Positions 45,838-55,419 are shown, counted from the stretch's first letter. The stretch: DNA of 64,000 bases from Eubacteriales bacterium (GCA_021373115.1 JAJFTI010000031.1:1-64000), one strand, 5' to 3'. Notes: a model not told the origin generated them from the letters alone. Program-made: numbers and translations.

Positions 45838-46332
45838 TTACCTGATTTCGGAGGAAGCTTCTTGCGATACTACCACCGGTTTTTTCTTGAATACAAACAG
45901 GCGGTTGCCTAGGTAGTTCACCACAATGGCAAAGAACGTCGCAATCAGTTTGTCCACCGTATCGCCTTTTATGAAACCGGAAAGCACCGCCGGCATCCAA
46001 CCGGCGGCCCATTCGTTCGTCATGCCGAGTACATCGCGGCAGAGCCAGATGACCCCGAGCGACACGCCGAGCGACGCAAGATTGACAACGACGAACAGCG
46101 CGATTTCGCGAAACGAGCGCGTCCGCTGTTCGCGAAACGTCCAGTTGCTGTTCCAAAGATAGCTGTTGACGATTCCGCAGGTATAGCCAATCACCTGCGC
46201 CAGGTAGACCCACCCCAGCAGCAAGTTCAGCGCCTGAAACACCGCAAAGTCCACCAGCGTGTTCAATACGCCGACAATGGCGAATTTTACGATTTGCCAG
46301 ATTGTTTTTTTCGTTTCGTTGTTATGCTCCAT
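45838..46332 (-). CDS. GtrA-like membrane protein
   Basis: The 164-residue protein has four hydrophobic helices and the GtrA signature FAIVGVLNTLVDFAVFQ and NSYLWNSNWTF. GtrA proteins are thought to help flip lipid-linked sugars for cell-surface glycosyltransfer. Its start overlaps the last 11 bases of the large mannosyltransferase gene, so the two are coupled and may act together. Confidence 0.85.
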   Translation of the reverse strand: MEHNNETKKTIWQIVKFAIVGVLNTLVDFAVFQALNLLLGWVYLAQVIGYTCGIVNSYLWNSNWTFREQRTRSFREIALFVVVNLASLGVSLGVIWLCRDVLGMTNEWAAGWMPAVLSGFIKGDTVDKLIATFFAIVVNYLGNRLFVFKKKPVVVSQEASSEIR

Positions 46333-49300
46333 ACATCAACTTTCCTCCGGGTATTTTCGAGAGAAACGCGGCCCACTCGGGCGAAACCGGCAAGCCCGAC
46401 AAACCGGGATACAGCAGAATGAAAAACAGCAGCGCAAACCCGACCCAAACCCATTTGAGGAAGTTCGCATCGCGGCAGCGCTTCTCCAGCAATTGCAGCG
46501 CATAGACCGTCGCCATTAGAATAAATGGAACCGTCGCAAAGAAATGGTAGATAAACGTGCAGCGCGGCACGAGTACCCAGGGCAGATAGTTTGCCAGAAC
46601 ACCCGCGCAGAAAATCTGCATCGCGCGGTCCGGCGCAATTTTCTTGCTTACCCTCAGCCCCAGCAGTGTGAACGCGCCAATGGTGGATACCCACCAGACG
46701 GCCGGATTGCCGGAAGCGCTCATGGTGGAAATCTTCGTCTGGCTGGTATAGCTATTGAAATAGTACCACATCGGCTTGACCGTGAACGGCCAGGAATACC
46801 AGTTGGATTGATACGGATGCGTGGCATTCAGATGCGAATGGTAGTCGTACATGAAGGTTTGGTACTTCCAGAACGTGTCCAGCATACCTTTGAAATGGTA
46901 TTCCGCGTTCTGGCCGGACTCATAGATATAATACGGCGTATAGGAAGCAAAGTAAATGACAATCGGAACGGCAACAAAGAACAACGCGCACCAGAGCACC
47001 GTCTCCAGGCAGCTCTGCCAGAAACCGGAAACGCGTGTCCGCTCCGCCTCGCTTCCCTGCGCGTTGACACGCGCATATTCCAGGTAGCGCGCAATCAGGG
47101 AACCGAACAGCAGTATGGCGAGCCCCGCGCCGGCATAGATACTGGTCCATTTGCAGGCGGCGCCAATCCCAAAGAAAAGGCCGGAGAGCGCCAGCGGTTT
47201 CAGCGTCATCTTCACTCCGTCCACAAAGAAGTTCATCGTAATATACTGGTACATGTAGTAGTACATCAGCAGGATGAAAAAGACCGAATACACGTCGATT
47301 GTCGCGATGCGTGTTTGCGTAAAGTGCATGAAATCAAACGCAAACAGCGTGGTCAGCACGAGCGCATAGTTCGAATCCTTGAACAGACGCTTGCCAAACG
47401 CATAGAGCACGGGCAGCATGCCGATTCCGAACAGCGCGCCGACCACACGCCAACCAAACGGCGTCATGCCGAACGCCCACACACCGAGCATGATCAGCAG
47501 CTTGCCGAGCGGAGGATGCGAATTTTCGTACGGCGTTAGATTATGCAGGTTTTCATAGGCGGTGCGCCCATGGTATAGCTCGTCAAAATACATTCCATTG
47601 TAGTAGCTCGGAACCGCGTCAACCTGATCCTGCTCATCAAACAGATTATTCTGCGAACCGTTTGGCGAAACGACCGTCACGGGAATCAGCTGATCGTTCT
47701 CATCAAAAAACGCCATTTCATTGAGCTTAAGCGTACCGGAATAGAGCGTCAGCGTCACTTCATTTGCGGAAAAGTCCGTCGTTACCTTTTTCCAGCGGAA
47801 CATATCGTCGTAGGTCTGCTCAAAGGTTTCTTCATGCCCCTGCGCCGTGGAAATCAGCAGCGTGCCTTCCTTGTCAATGTTGCCGAAGACGCCGTATGCG
47901 GCAATGTGCTCCGTCCGGTCAAATCGAACGGTGATACTTTCTCCCGCGGTCTCGGCACTCCAGAAGGTCTGCGGCGCGCGCAGCGAGCCAAGGTTCGTCA
48001 GCGCGACAATCCCGTATACGAGGGTAATGCCAAGCACATACAGCATATCCCGTTTCGAATAATGCAGCTTGTTGTCCGTCGGCAGTTTTGGCAGGATCTC
48101 CCTTTTTCCACGCGTTTTTACGTCGCTCTCCCCGGTTTCCCTTGCATAGAGCGGCGCGGCCGTTTCGCCGGACACCAGAATCCGGAAGGAAACCCAGGCA
48201 AAGTAGATCGCAAATAAAACCGTCGAGAGCGAGCCGACAAACGTGATCCCTTCGTAAAATGCCGCGCGCGCAGCGGTGTGGTTAACCACATACATAGCGG
48301 TGGTTGCATTCAGCAGCGCCGTTATGCTCATTCCTCCAAAGGCAATCAGCAGCCGGCGATCCCGATAGTACGAATACGCCACCAGAAGCATGAGTAGCGC
48401 CGGCAGCAGATAGCGTTCGTGCATATAGTGCCCAAAGGTAAAGATGAGCACGATTGCAAGCGCTCCGCCGAGATACAGCGCCCCCTTACTGCGCTTTCTG
48501 CCAAAGAGGTAGAGAACCGAGCAAAATGCAACCGAAAGAACGATCATGCCCGTTCCGAACAGATAATAGGGAATTCCCAAAAAGAGCATGTCCGCCGTCT
48601 TCCAGTTGCCGCCGATCAGCGCACCGAAGTTAAACGCTTCAATGGAAGCATAGTGGTAGGAGCCCGCGGTGGAGATATATTTTTGAATGAGCCAGTCCCA
48701 GTTCTGCGTTCCCTGAAAGGGCAGGGACAATACAAACAGGGCCGCAACTGCCGCCAGAACGGCCAGAACGGTCTTTCCCAGCCGCTTGAACCAGCCCTGC
48801 TTTCCATTCACAATATCCGCGACAAAGGCGACCGCCAGAACCGGCCCCAGCATGAGCGCCTGCGGCTTAACCAGTATCGCAATCCCGTAAACCGCACCCG
48901 CAAGGATACGCCGGTCGCTTTGCAGCAGCCAGACCACAAGCACCAGCAGCAGCGCGAGCAGCGAATCGATCTGCCCCCATGCGCCGGAAACGAACATCAG
49001 AACCGGGCAGAAGGCGAACAAAGCCGCAAGCAGCAGCGCGCCGCGTTCGCTCAATCCTTGTTTTTTCGCCATCCGGTAAAGCAGCCATGTACCGATCAGG
49101 TCCGCAATTGTGCTCGGCAGTTTAAACAAAAACGCCATTCCTTCCGAGTCGTAAGGAATGCTTAGCGCGCGACAAATCCAGGACAGCGCGCCGCAAATAT
49201 ACATATATCCCGGCGGATAGTCCGTGAACGCGCCGGAGGTGTAGAACTTCCCGGCGCCGTCGAGCATCATATTTCCCCAGGCCATGAAGCAGCCGAGATC

Positions 49301-50158
49301 GGTCGGATGGCCGTGAAACGCAAGCGAAAGAATCAGCCGCAGTACAAACGCGCCAATGAGAAGAATCAGCAGGGCGAGGTACGGTTTCGCAACCGGCTCG
49401 AGCATGCGGTTGTCATACCGCAGTTCCTTCCGGTACAGATATGCGTAGATTCCGGCGCATGCCAGCGTAACCGCTGCCGAAAAAATCAGGATGACGTTGG
49501 CGGAGGAAGGCGCGCTTTGCGCTTCGTCCGCGCTGTTTATATTGGTCACGGTTCCGTTTTGAGTCGGAAGATCCACGATTTCCTCGTCGGTGGCCGTGAT
49601 TTTCACCAATGACACGTTTCGAAATTCGGCCGTCCCGATCGCGGTGGTGCCATAGCCGCCAAGACGCAGGGCGACATTGGCGCTCGTCTGTTCCGTCCCC
49701 GTATGAAAATAGAGCGAAACGGTGCGCCAGGCGTCCGAGCCGAACAGGTTTTCGGAATAGCAGTAGGTTCCGTCGATGGCATAGTTATCGATCGAAAGCG
49801 TCGCGCCCGTGCCATACTCCACGTCGCTCGTTCGAATTTCCGCGCGGAGACGGTAGATCGAATCCGGTGAAATGGAAACGGTCTGGCAGACGCGCGAATC
49901 GTTCGCCACAAGGTTGTGAACCGCTATCGTGGCTGCACCGTCTTCGTCTTCCGTCACAAAAGCGGTTACGCTTGACGAGTCGTTCTGATAGGCGGAGAGC
50001 TCCCAACCGGCAGGCAGTTCGGCGCTTTCGGTATGAATGCCAAAGTCGCCGTTATAGATCAGTTCGCCGCCGGATACGGTATCCTCTCCGTCGGCAAGCG
50101 CCGCAGCGGGCACCAGGATCAGGCAAAATAATAATAGGATCGCAAGCAGTTTACGCAC
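46322..50158 (-). CDS. Double GT-C glycosyltransferase with two sandwich modules
   Basis: The 1278-residue protein starts with GTG (AAAGGA seven bases upstream) and a signal peptide RKLLAILLLFCLILVPAAALA. A jelly-roll-like module follows at about 30-190 with NGDF and LPAGWEL. A first multi-helix GT-C region spans about 210-680 (GHPTDLGCFMAWGNMML), then a second beta module at about 720-840. A PMT-type GT-C unit lies at about 850-1278, with DELYHGRTAYE and PYENSHPPLGKLLIM. PMT enzymes transfer mannose from polyprenyl phosphate to exported proteins. The second substrate is unknown. It overlaps the GtrA-like gene. Confidence 0.85.
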   Translation of the reverse strand: MRKLLAILLLFCLILVPAAALADGEDTVSGGELIYNGDFGIHTESAELPAGWELSAYQNDSSSVTAFVTEDEDGAATIAVHNLVANDSRVCQTVSISPDSIYRLRAEIRTSDVEYGTGATLSIDNYAIDGTYCYSENLFGSDAWRTVSLYFHTGTEQTSANVALRLGGYGTTAIGTAEFRNVSLVKITATDEEIVDLPTQNGTVTNINSADEAQSAPSSANVILIFSAAVTLACAGIYAYLYRKELRYDNRMLEPVAKPYLALLILLIGAFVLRLILSLAFHGHPTDLGCFMAWGNMMLDGAGKFYTSGAFTDYPPGYMYICGALSWICRALSIPYDSEGMAFLFKLPSTIADLIGTWLLYRMAKKQGLSERGALLLAALFAFCPVLMFVSGAWGQIDSLLALLLVLVVWLLQSDRRILAGAVYGIAILVKPQALMLGPVLAVAFVADIVNGKQGWFKRLGKTVLAVLAAVAALFVLSLPFQGTQNWDWLIQKYISTAGSYHYASIEAFNFGALIGGNWKTADMLFLGIPYYLFGTGMIVLSVAFCSVLYLFGRKRSKGALYLGGALAIVLIFTFGHYMHERYLLPALLMLLVAYSYYRDRRLLIAFGGMSITALLNATTAMYVVNHTAARAAFYEGITFVGSLSTVLFAIYFAWVSFRILVSGETAAPLYARETGESDVKTRGKREILPKLPTDNKLHYSKRDMLYVLGITLVYGIVALTNLGSLRAPQTFWSAETAGESITVRFDRTEHIAAYGVFGNIDKEGTLLISTAQGHEETFEQTYDDMFRWKKVTTDFSANEVTLTLYSGTLKLNEMAFFDENDQLIPVTVVSPNGSQNNLFDEQDQVDAVPSYYNGMYFDELYHGRTAYENLHNLTPYENSHPPLGKLLIMLGVWAFGMTPFGWRVVGALFGIGMLPVLYAFGKRLFKDSNYALVLTTLFAFDFMHFTQTRIATIDVYSVFFILLMYYYMYQYITMNFFVDGVKMTLKPLALSGLFFGIGAACKWTSIYAGAGLAILLFGSLIARYLEYARVNAQGSEAERTRVSGFWQSCLETVLWCALFFVAVPIVIYFASYTPYYIYESGQNAEYHFKGMLDTFWKYQTFMYDYHSHLNATHPYQSNWYSWPFTVKPMWYYFNSYTSQTKISTMSASGNPAVWWVSTIGAFTLLGLRVSKKIAPDRAMQIFCAGVLANYLPWVLVPRCTFIYHFFATVPFILMATVYALQLLEKRCRDANFLKWVWVGFALLFFILLYPGLSGLPVSPEWAAFLSKIPGGKLMYGA

Positions 50159-50206
50159 GAACGTATCCTTTCTCCATCCCCCACAAAGTCTGTTGAGTTC
50201 GGAAAC

Positions 50207-50234
50207 AGTATACCACAAACGAAAAAATCCTCAA
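50207..50234 (-). promoter_or_regulatory. Promoter of the double GT-C gene
   Basis: On the minus strand TTGAGG (50234-50229) is 16 bases from TATACT (50212-50207). The -35 lies inside the distal arm of the yraN terminator hairpin. Confidence 0.5.
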
Positions 50235-50255
50235 TCGCAAACAGCGGCTGAGGAT
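50221..50255 (-). terminator. Rho-independent terminator after yraN
   Basis: On the minus strand ATCCTCA (50255-50249) and TGAGGAT (50233-50227) form a seven-pair stem with a 15-base loop, followed by TTTTTTC. Confidence 0.75.
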
Positions 50256-50290
50256 GTTAACGTTTCGTGACCAAGGGAGCTTCCCCGCGC

Positions 50291-50644
50291 TCAGCAGGCG
50301 AAAAAAGCGTTCGAAAAATGCTGGATTTCGCCGCAAGCAAGATAGACCTCGACAACGTCGAACCTCGCCGGACAATCGGTCCGATTCTCCTGCAGCAGGT
50401 AAGCCTGCGCGGCGAGCGTGAGCTGGTGCTGTTTTGCGCGTGTTACGAATTCGCCGGGCGTTCCGTAGTTCGTTTTCGAGCGCGCCTTTACCTCGACAAA
50501 CACAATCGTTTCGCCGTCCCGCATTACAAGATCGATCTCACGCGGGCCGCTGCGGTAGTTTTGCCGCAGGGTCTCGTATCCAAGTCGTTCCAGGTATTCT
50601 TTTGCAAGCGCCTCGCCGCCCCGTCCTATGGAAGTCGTACTCAT
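50291..50644 (-). CDS. yraN: UPF0102 family endonuclease-like protein
   Basis: The 117-residue protein has the YraN signature GRGGEALAKEYLERLGYETL, REIDLVMRDGETIVFVEVKAR and FDVVEV, a restriction-endonuclease-like core with the E..D..EVK metal-site pattern. Its function is unproved. Its ATG overlaps the rnhB stop (ATGA), the usual rnhB-yraN arrangement. Confidence 0.9.
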   Translation of the reverse strand: MSTTSIGRGGEALAKEYLERLGYETLRQNYRSGPREIDLVMRDGETIVFVEVKARSKTNYGTPGEFVTRAKQHQLTLAAQAYLLQENRTDCPARFDVVEVYLACGEIQHFSNAFFAC

Positions 50645-51267
50645 AGGAATTTCCGTACAAACGATAGGCGGTGGATCGGGCAGGGCCCGTATTTTCGCAG
50701 CGCGGCGATATGCTCCGCCGTGCCGTATCCCTTGTGCTTTGCAAAACCGTATTCCGGATAGAGCGCGTCCTGCTCCACCATGTAGCGATCCCGCGTCACC
50801 TTCGCGAGAATCGAAGCGCAGGCAATGCTGTAACTCAGCGCGTCCCCGTGAACGATTGCGTGCTGCCGCGCGCCAATGTTTAGCCCGCGCATTGCGTCGA
50901 TCAGCACATCCGTCACAGAAAGCGGCATGTTTTCAAACGCCAACTGAAACGCGCGCTTCGTCGCTTCCAGAATATTAATTTTGTCGATCTCGTCCGGCCA
51001 GACCCAGCCGAGCGAAAAGCCGAGCGCCGTTCCGGTCAGAACGGGATAGAGCGCTTCCCGGCGTTTTTCGGTCACTTGTTTCGAATCGTTGACATGCTCG
51101 ATCACCGGGTCCGCCGGCATGGCGGCGCAACAGACGACGACCGGGCCCGCCAGAGGCCCCCGGCCAACCTCGTCCATTCCCGCAAGCACGACGTCTTCCC
51201 GCCCCCAGAAGGCTCGATCCGGCTCGCAAAGCAACTCCAGCCGTTCATGCTCCGGCAGACGCGTCAT
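50641..51267 (-). CDS. rnhB: Ribonuclease HII
   Basis: The 208-residue nuclease has the acidic catalytic residues in LAGMDEVGRGPLAGPVV, a central DVLIDAM, and SIACASILAKVTRDR. It removes ribonucleotides from DNA duplexes. The start is MTRLPEHE at 51267, overlapping the rbgA stop. The long upstream extension is rbgA sequence out of frame. Confidence 0.94.
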   Translation of the reverse strand: MTRLPEHERLELLCEPDRAFWGREDVVLAGMDEVGRGPLAGPVVVCCAAMPADPVIEHVNDSKQVTEKRREALYPVLTGTALGFSLGWVWPDEIDKINILEATKRAFQLAFENMPLSVTDVLIDAMRGLNIGARQHAIVHGDALSYSIACASILAKVTRDRYMVEQDALYPEYGFAKHKGYGTAEHIAALRKYGPCPIHRLSFVRKFL

Positions 51268-52118
51268 ACCCGTGCCTCCGGCTGTTCCAGCGTGATCCGC
51301 GCAATCTTGCCCGCGCGGAATTCGTCCAGAACGACATGCGCTGCGCGCTCGGTGTCGAACCCGCCGCCGCGCAGCAGGAAGCCGCGGCTGCGGCAAACCG
51401 CTTCCAGCAGCGCTTCCTCCGGCGTATCCGCCGTGAGCTTTCCATAGCGTTCCGACAGCTGCGCGGGAACTCCGGACTGTAAAAGCAGCAGCAGTTCGAG
51501 CGCCAGCTCTTCCGTATCCATAATCTCGTCCTTGATCGATCCAAGGAAGGCGAGATGTTTCGCCAGCGTTTGATCCTCCAGCTTTGGCCAGAGCATGCCC
51601 GGTGTATCCATGAGTTCCAGATACGGTGAAATCCGCACCCATTGCTTGCCGCGCGTCACGCCGGGTTTATCGCCCACCTCCGCGCGGGTCTCCCCGGCCA
51701 TTCGGTTGATCAGCGTGGATTTACCAACGTTGGGAATGCCGACGATCATGCAGCGCACGACCTTGTTCACACCCTTTGCCTTCATCGCCGCCACGCGGGG
51801 TTTTGCCGCCTGTTCGATCAGCGCGGTTGCCGTCTTCTTTGCGGAACCGCCCGTCGCGCTCACGCCCGCCGCCTCAATGCCGCTGCGGTTGAAGCTGGAA
51901 ATCCATCGCTTCGTCGCGTTTCCATCCGCAAGGTCGCTTTTGTTGAGCAGCACAACGCGCGCCTTCCCCGAAAAGAGGTCGTCAAAATCCGGGTTGCGGG
52001 AAGCAAGCGGCGCGCGCGCGTCGATCACTTCGACCACAACGTCGATCATCTTGAGATTTTCCGCGAGCATACGGCGCGTCTTCGCCATATGCCCCGGGTA
52101 CCAGTTGATAGCAGGCAT
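51264..52118 (-). CDS. rbgA: Ribosome biogenesis GTPase RbgA (YlqF)
   Basis: The 284-residue circularly permuted GTPase opens with INWYPGHMAKTRR. The G4 motif NKSDLADG (59-66) precedes the G1 motif GIPNVGKST (127-135), followed by GDKPGVTRG and DTPGMLWPK. It is required for late assembly of the 50S subunit. It lies between rplS and rnhB in the conserved cluster. Confidence 0.94.
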   Translation of the reverse strand: MPAINWYPGHMAKTRRMLAENLKMIDVVVEVIDARAPLASRNPDFDDLFSGKARVVLLNKSDLADGNATKRWISSFNRSGIEAAGVSATGGSAKKTATALIEQAAKPRVAAMKAKGVNKVVRCMIVGIPNVGKSTLINRMAGETRAEVGDKPGVTRGKQWVRISPYLELMDTPGMLWPKLEDQTLAKHLAFLGSIKDEIMDTEELALELLLLLQSGVPAQLSERYGKLTADTPEEALLEAVCRSRGFLLRGGGFDTERAAHVVLDEFRAGKIARITLEQPEARV

Positions 52119-52151
52119 GCTGCGATTCCTTCCTTAGGCAATACTTCCGGA

Positions 52152-52189
52152 AAAGAAAAACCCCGGTGCGTTGCGGCAGAGGGGTTTTT
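52152..52189 (-). terminator. Terminator after rplS
   Basis: On the minus strand AAAAACCCC (52189-52181) and GGGGTTTTT (52164-52156) form a nine-pair stem with a 16-base loop, followed by CTTTT. It lies between rplS and rbgA, so downstream genes depend on readthrough or another promoter. Confidence 0.75.
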
Positions 52190-52201
52190 CCGGTTTGTTT
52201 T

Positions 52202-52561
52202 TCAGTCGTTCTTCTCTTCAATGCGTTCGCGAATCTTGGCCGCCTTGCCGGAGCGTTCGCGCAGGTAGAAGAGCTTGGCGCGACGCACAACGCCGTGGCG
52301 CACGACCTCGATGCGGCCGATGCGTGGGCTGTTGTAAGGGAACGTCCTCTCGACGCCTACGCCATAGGAAATGCGGCGAACGGTAAAGCTCTTGCGAACG
52401 CCGCCGCCCTGAATCTTGATGACGACGCCTTCGAAGTTCTGCAGGCGCTCGCGGGTTCCTTCAATAACCTTCACGAACACGCGAACGGTATCGCCGACGA
52501 TGAGTTCCGGCAGGTCGCTGCGCAGTTGTTCTTTTTCGAGTTCCTTTATGATGTCCGACAT
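52202..52561 (-). CDS. rplS: 50S ribosomal protein L19
   Basis: The 119-residue protein has the L19 signatures [20 protein letters not shown] and [14 protein letters not shown], and [13 protein letters not shown] near the end. It sits at the 30S-50S interface. GGAG precedes the ATG, and a promoter upstream makes it independent of trmD. A DMT exporter lies between it and trmD, where they are usually neighbours. Confidence 0.97.
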   Translation of the reverse strand: MSDIIKELEKEQLRSDLPELIVGDTVRVFVKVIEGTRERLQNFEGVVIKIQGGGVRKSFTVRRISYGVGVERTFPYNSPRIGRIEVVRHGVVRRAKLFYLRERSGKAAKIRERIEEKND

Positions 52562-52639
52562 TTGAAAATTCTCCTTTCGATTTTACAGGCGTTCATACTT
52601 CAAAAGCCGAACAGAGGACCGCCCGATGCCACGAACGCG

Positions 52640-52669
52640 ATTATACCACGGCAAGGCACGCAAATGCAA
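52640..52669 (-). promoter_or_regulatory. rplS promoter
   Basis: On the minus strand TTGCAT (52669-52664) is 18 bases from a consensus TATAAT (52645-52640). The leader before rplS is about 70 bases. Confidence 0.6.
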
Positions 52670-52685
52670 GCCGTTTTTCTTGATT

Positions 52686-53549
52686 TTATGCGGGTTCCGC
52701 CGCAGCTTCCGGTTGACGCCGCGCGTCGTAAACATACCAGAGCGTAATGACGGCAACGACGATCACCCCGCCGACAAGCGACCAGACACCCGGATTCTCT
52801 CCCGCAAACAGAAAGACCCAAACGGGATTCAGCAGCGGCTCCAGCACCGCCAGCAGCGAGCACGTTAAGAGCGGCGCGTTCTTCAGCGCAATGCTGTATA
52901 GGACGTTTGCAATACCAATCTGGAAAATACCGAGTACCAGAACGCTCAGGATTGTTGTCGTCGTAAAATCCGGACGGGTGACGATCAGCACGGGCAGGCC
53001 GACCAACGCGGTCAAACAATGCCCCTGCATAATGCCGCTCGTACGCGTTTGCTCGGATACGCCCTCGCTGAAAATGAACATACCGGCAAAAAACACGCTG
53101 GACACGACCGCTACGATATCGCCCGCCAGATGTCCTTTCCCGATTTGTCCAACAAAGCAAAGGGCGACGCCGAAAACGGTAATCGGAACCACGGCGATGT
53201 CCAGCGGCCGCAGTTTCTTCTTTTGAACAAGGGCGATGTACAGTAGCACGAACACCGGCGCGCAGTATTGAATTACGATGGCGTTTGCCGCGGTTGTGAG
53301 CTTGTTCGCCGCGACGAACGTAATGCACACGCCCGCCATCGAAACGGCGAGCTTGAGTGTATTTTTATCGATCACCGGCCGGATTCCGCGAACGCGCATA
53401 TACGCGAGCATCACAAGCCCGCCGAGCAGTCCGCGAAGGCTCACGATGGCAAGCGGATTCCAGGGAATCAGTTTAATGAAGATTCCTCCGATGCTCCACA
53501 GCAGACCGGTGGCAATCATGGCGAGGGTGCCTTTTGTCGTCTGTTTCAT
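52686..53549 (-). CDS. EamA/DMT-family transporter
   Basis: The 287-residue membrane protein has ten hydrophobic helices in two EamA repeats, opening TKGTLAMIATGLLWSIGGIF and with the second repeat near GHLAGDIVAVVSSVFFAG. Carriers of this group usually export metabolites. The substrate is unknown. It interrupts the trmD-rplS neighbourhood. The ribosome site GGAGAGG lies inside a CTCCGC-AAGC-GCGGAG hairpin (53560-53575), so translation may be restrained. Confidence 0.88.
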   Translation of the reverse strand: MKQTTKGTLAMIATGLLWSIGGIFIKLIPWNPLAIVSLRGLLGGLVMLAYMRVRGIRPVIDKNTLKLAVSMAGVCITFVAANKLTTAANAIVIQYCAPVFVLLYIALVQKKKLRPLDIAVVPITVFGVALCFVGQIGKGHLAGDIVAVVSSVFFAGMFIFSEGVSEQTRTSGIMQGHCLTALVGLPVLIVTRPDFTTTTILSVLVLGIFQIGIANVLYSIALKNAPLLTCSLLAVLEPLLNPVWVFLFAGENPGVWSLVGGVIVVAVITLWYVYDARRQPEAAAEPA

Positions 53550-53559
53550 TTTTTCGCCT

Positions 53560-53575
53560 CTCCGCGCTTGCGGAG
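53560..53575 (-). promoter_or_regulatory. Hairpin covering the ribosome site of the DMT gene
   Basis: Minus-strand arms CTCCGC (53575-53570) and GCGGAG (53565-53560) with loop AAGC place the GGAG of the ribosome site in a six-pair stem 10 bases before the ATG. Confidence 0.5.
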
Positions 53576-53642
53576 GTCTCCTTATCCAAACAGGGCAATC
53601 CCTGCCGGAATTGCCGTAAAATTCACATATGGTCTTGCCCGG

Positions 53643-54362
53643 TTACAGCCAGGCGTCGTCCGGCGCTTCGATCACTTCGCCCTTCTTCGTCTCTTCCTTC
53701 AACAGGTCGGGACGGTTCAGCGCGGTTTTCAGGCGCGCCTGTTCCAGCCGCCAGGCCTGAATCTTTGCGTGATGGCCGTTGAGCAGAACCTCCGGAACGT
53801 CCATGCCGCGAAAGCTCGCGGGTCGCGTATACTGCGGATATTCCAGCATGCCATCCGAAAACGACTCGTCCGCCGCGCTCTCCTCGCTGCCCAGCACGCC
53901 CGGAATCAGGCGGCTCAGGCAGTCGGCAAGCACCATAGCGGGCAGCTCGCCGCCGGTGAGCACATAATCGCCAATCGAAATTTCGTCGTCGATGATGTTC
54001 ATCACGCGCTCATCCACGCCCTCGTAGTGGCCGCAGAGCAGTACGAGACGATCCTCCTGCGAAAGCTCTTTTGCAATCTTTTGGTTCAGCGTTCGTCCGC
54101 GCGGGGTCAGCAGAATCCGTCTCGCGGGTTCACCCGCCAGCACGGCGTCCATGCAATCGAAGATGGGCTGCGCCATCAGAATCAACCCCGCTCCGCCGCC
54201 AAAGGGATAATCGTCCGCCTTTTTATGCTTGTTGTCCGTGTAATCGCGAATATTATGCACATGGATTTCAACGAGGCCGCCCGCCTGCGCGCGCCCAAGC
54301 ATGCTCGCGGAGAAAACCCCGCCGAACATCTCCGGAAAAAGCGTGAGTATGTCAATCCGCAA
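53643..54362 (-). CDS. trmD: tRNA (guanine-N1)-methyltransferase
   Basis: The 239-residue SPOUT methyltransferase makes m1G37 in tRNA. It has the N-terminal [12 protein letters not shown], the knotted SAM site with [13 protein letters not shown] and [14 protein letters not shown], and the family segment YTRPASFRG. It starts with TTG at 54362, with GGGGAGG nine bases upstream and an 11-base overlap with rimM. Confidence 0.95.
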   Translation of the reverse strand: MRIDILTLFPEMFGGVFSASMLGRAQAGGLVEIHVHNIRDYTDNKHKKADDYPFGGGAGLILMAQPIFDCMDAVLAGEPARRILLTPRGRTLNQKIAKELSQEDRLVLLCGHYEGVDERVMNIIDDEISIGDYVLTGGELPAMVLADCLSRLIPGVLGSEESAADESFSDGMLEYPQYTRPASFRGMDVPEVLLNGHHAKIQAWRLEQARLKTALNRPDLLKEETKKGEVIEAPDDAWL

Positions 54363-54870
54363 AGCAGCCGACCTCCCCGAGCACCTCCGCGTCAAACACG
54401 ATCCGCCCGTTTTCCACATCCACCTCGCGCAGAACGCGTTTCAGCGCAGGAACGAGCAGTTTACCGTTTTCGATTTCATAAACGTCGTTTGCGCCGGTTT
54501 CCAGTACGTCCGTCAGTTTGCCGTAGGCCACCCCGTTGGAATCGAACGTTTCACAGCCGATCAGGTCGACAACGAAGTAGGTGTCCGGCTTGAGCCGGAC
54601 GGCGTTTTCACGGCGAACACATAGGTAGGCATTCTTCAGCGTTTCCGCGCGCGAAACGGTATCGTACCCCTCCAGATGCAGCAGCACCGCATCCGGTTGA
54701 AAGCGCACGTCCATTACCGCAACAGGCGCATATGCGCCTGCCGTTTCAAGGTATGCCGTTTTCAGTGCGCGAAACCGCGCCGGATCGTCCGTCAGCGGAA
54801 GGATTTTAACGTCCCCGCGCACACCGTGCGCGCGAACGATCTGGCCGACGCGTAAATACTCGTTTTTCAA
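54352..54870 (-). CDS. rimM: 16S rRNA processing protein RimM
   Basis: The 172-residue protein has the N-terminal barrel [19 protein letters not shown] and a C-terminal PRC barrel with [18 protein letters not shown] and [13 protein letters not shown]. It binds ribosomal protein S19 during 30S assembly. It sits between khpA and trmD in the conserved order. Confidence 0.94.
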   Translation of the reverse strand: MKNEYLRVGQIVRAHGVRGDVKILPLTDDPARFRALKTAYLETAGAYAPVAVMDVRFQPDAVLLHLEGYDTVSRAETLKNAYLCVRRENAVRLKPDTYFVVDLIGCETFDSNGVAYGKLTDVLETGANDVYEIENGKLLVPALKRVLREVDVENGRIVFDAEVLGEVGCFAD

Positions 54871-54932
54871 TTCGGATTCCTAACTTGAGCGGAATTGTCT
54901 CCGCGGATTGAAGGACATTGCCGGACAAAGGC

Positions 54933-55169
54933 TCACTGTTCGACGATATCGACCATATACTTCTTGTCCGAGCGGACGCTCGCGGCCTTGACGACCGTAC
55001 GGATTGCCTTGGCAATTCGCCCCTGCCGACCAATGACCTTGCCCATATCGGACGGCGCGACGGAAAGGGAAATCACGACCGTGTCCCCTTCCTCGCGCGA
55101 TTCGACCACGACGGAATCCGGCTCGTCAACGAGGTTTTTCGCAATAAAGCGTACGAGCTCCTCCATCAT
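54933..55169 (-). CDS. khpA: KH-domain RNA-binding protein KhpA
   Basis: The 78-residue protein is a single KH domain with the GxxG loop in VIGRQGRIAKAIR. It binds RNA, usually as a partner of KhpB, and has been linked to cell-wall and division control in related bacteria. It lies seven bases after rpsP. Confidence 0.92.
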   Translation of the reverse strand: MMEELVRFIAKNLVDEPDSVVVESREEGDTVVISLSVAPSDMGKVIGRQGRIAKAIRTVVKAASVRSDKKYMVDIVEQ

Positions 55170-55176
55170 GCGCGCC

Positions 55177-55419
55177 TCACTCGATTGCGCCGCTCTTCTT
55201 CAGCAGCGCACGAACAGTGTCCGTCGGCTGCGCGCCCTTCTTGATCCACTCCGCGGCATGCTCGTTGTTCACGGTCAGCTCAACGGGGTTGGCAAGGGGG
55301 TTGTAGTAGCCGAGTTCTTCCACAAACGCTCCGTCGCGCGGCGCGCGGGAATCCGCAACGACAATACGATAGAACGGTGCCTTCTTCGCGCCCATGCGGC
55401 GCAGTCTGATTTTGAGCAT
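55177..55419 (-). CDS. rpsP: 30S ribosomal protein S16
   Basis: The 80-residue protein has the S16 opening [20 protein letters not shown] and the family motifs YNPLA and [13 protein letters not shown]. It stabilises the 30S body. It follows ffh with a 77-base gap that shows only a weak hairpin before an A-rich stretch. Confidence 0.97.
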   Translation of the reverse strand: MLKIRLRRMGAKKAPFYRIVVADSRAPRDGAFVEELGYYNPLANPVELTVNNEHAAEWIKKGAQPTDTVRALLKKSGAIE

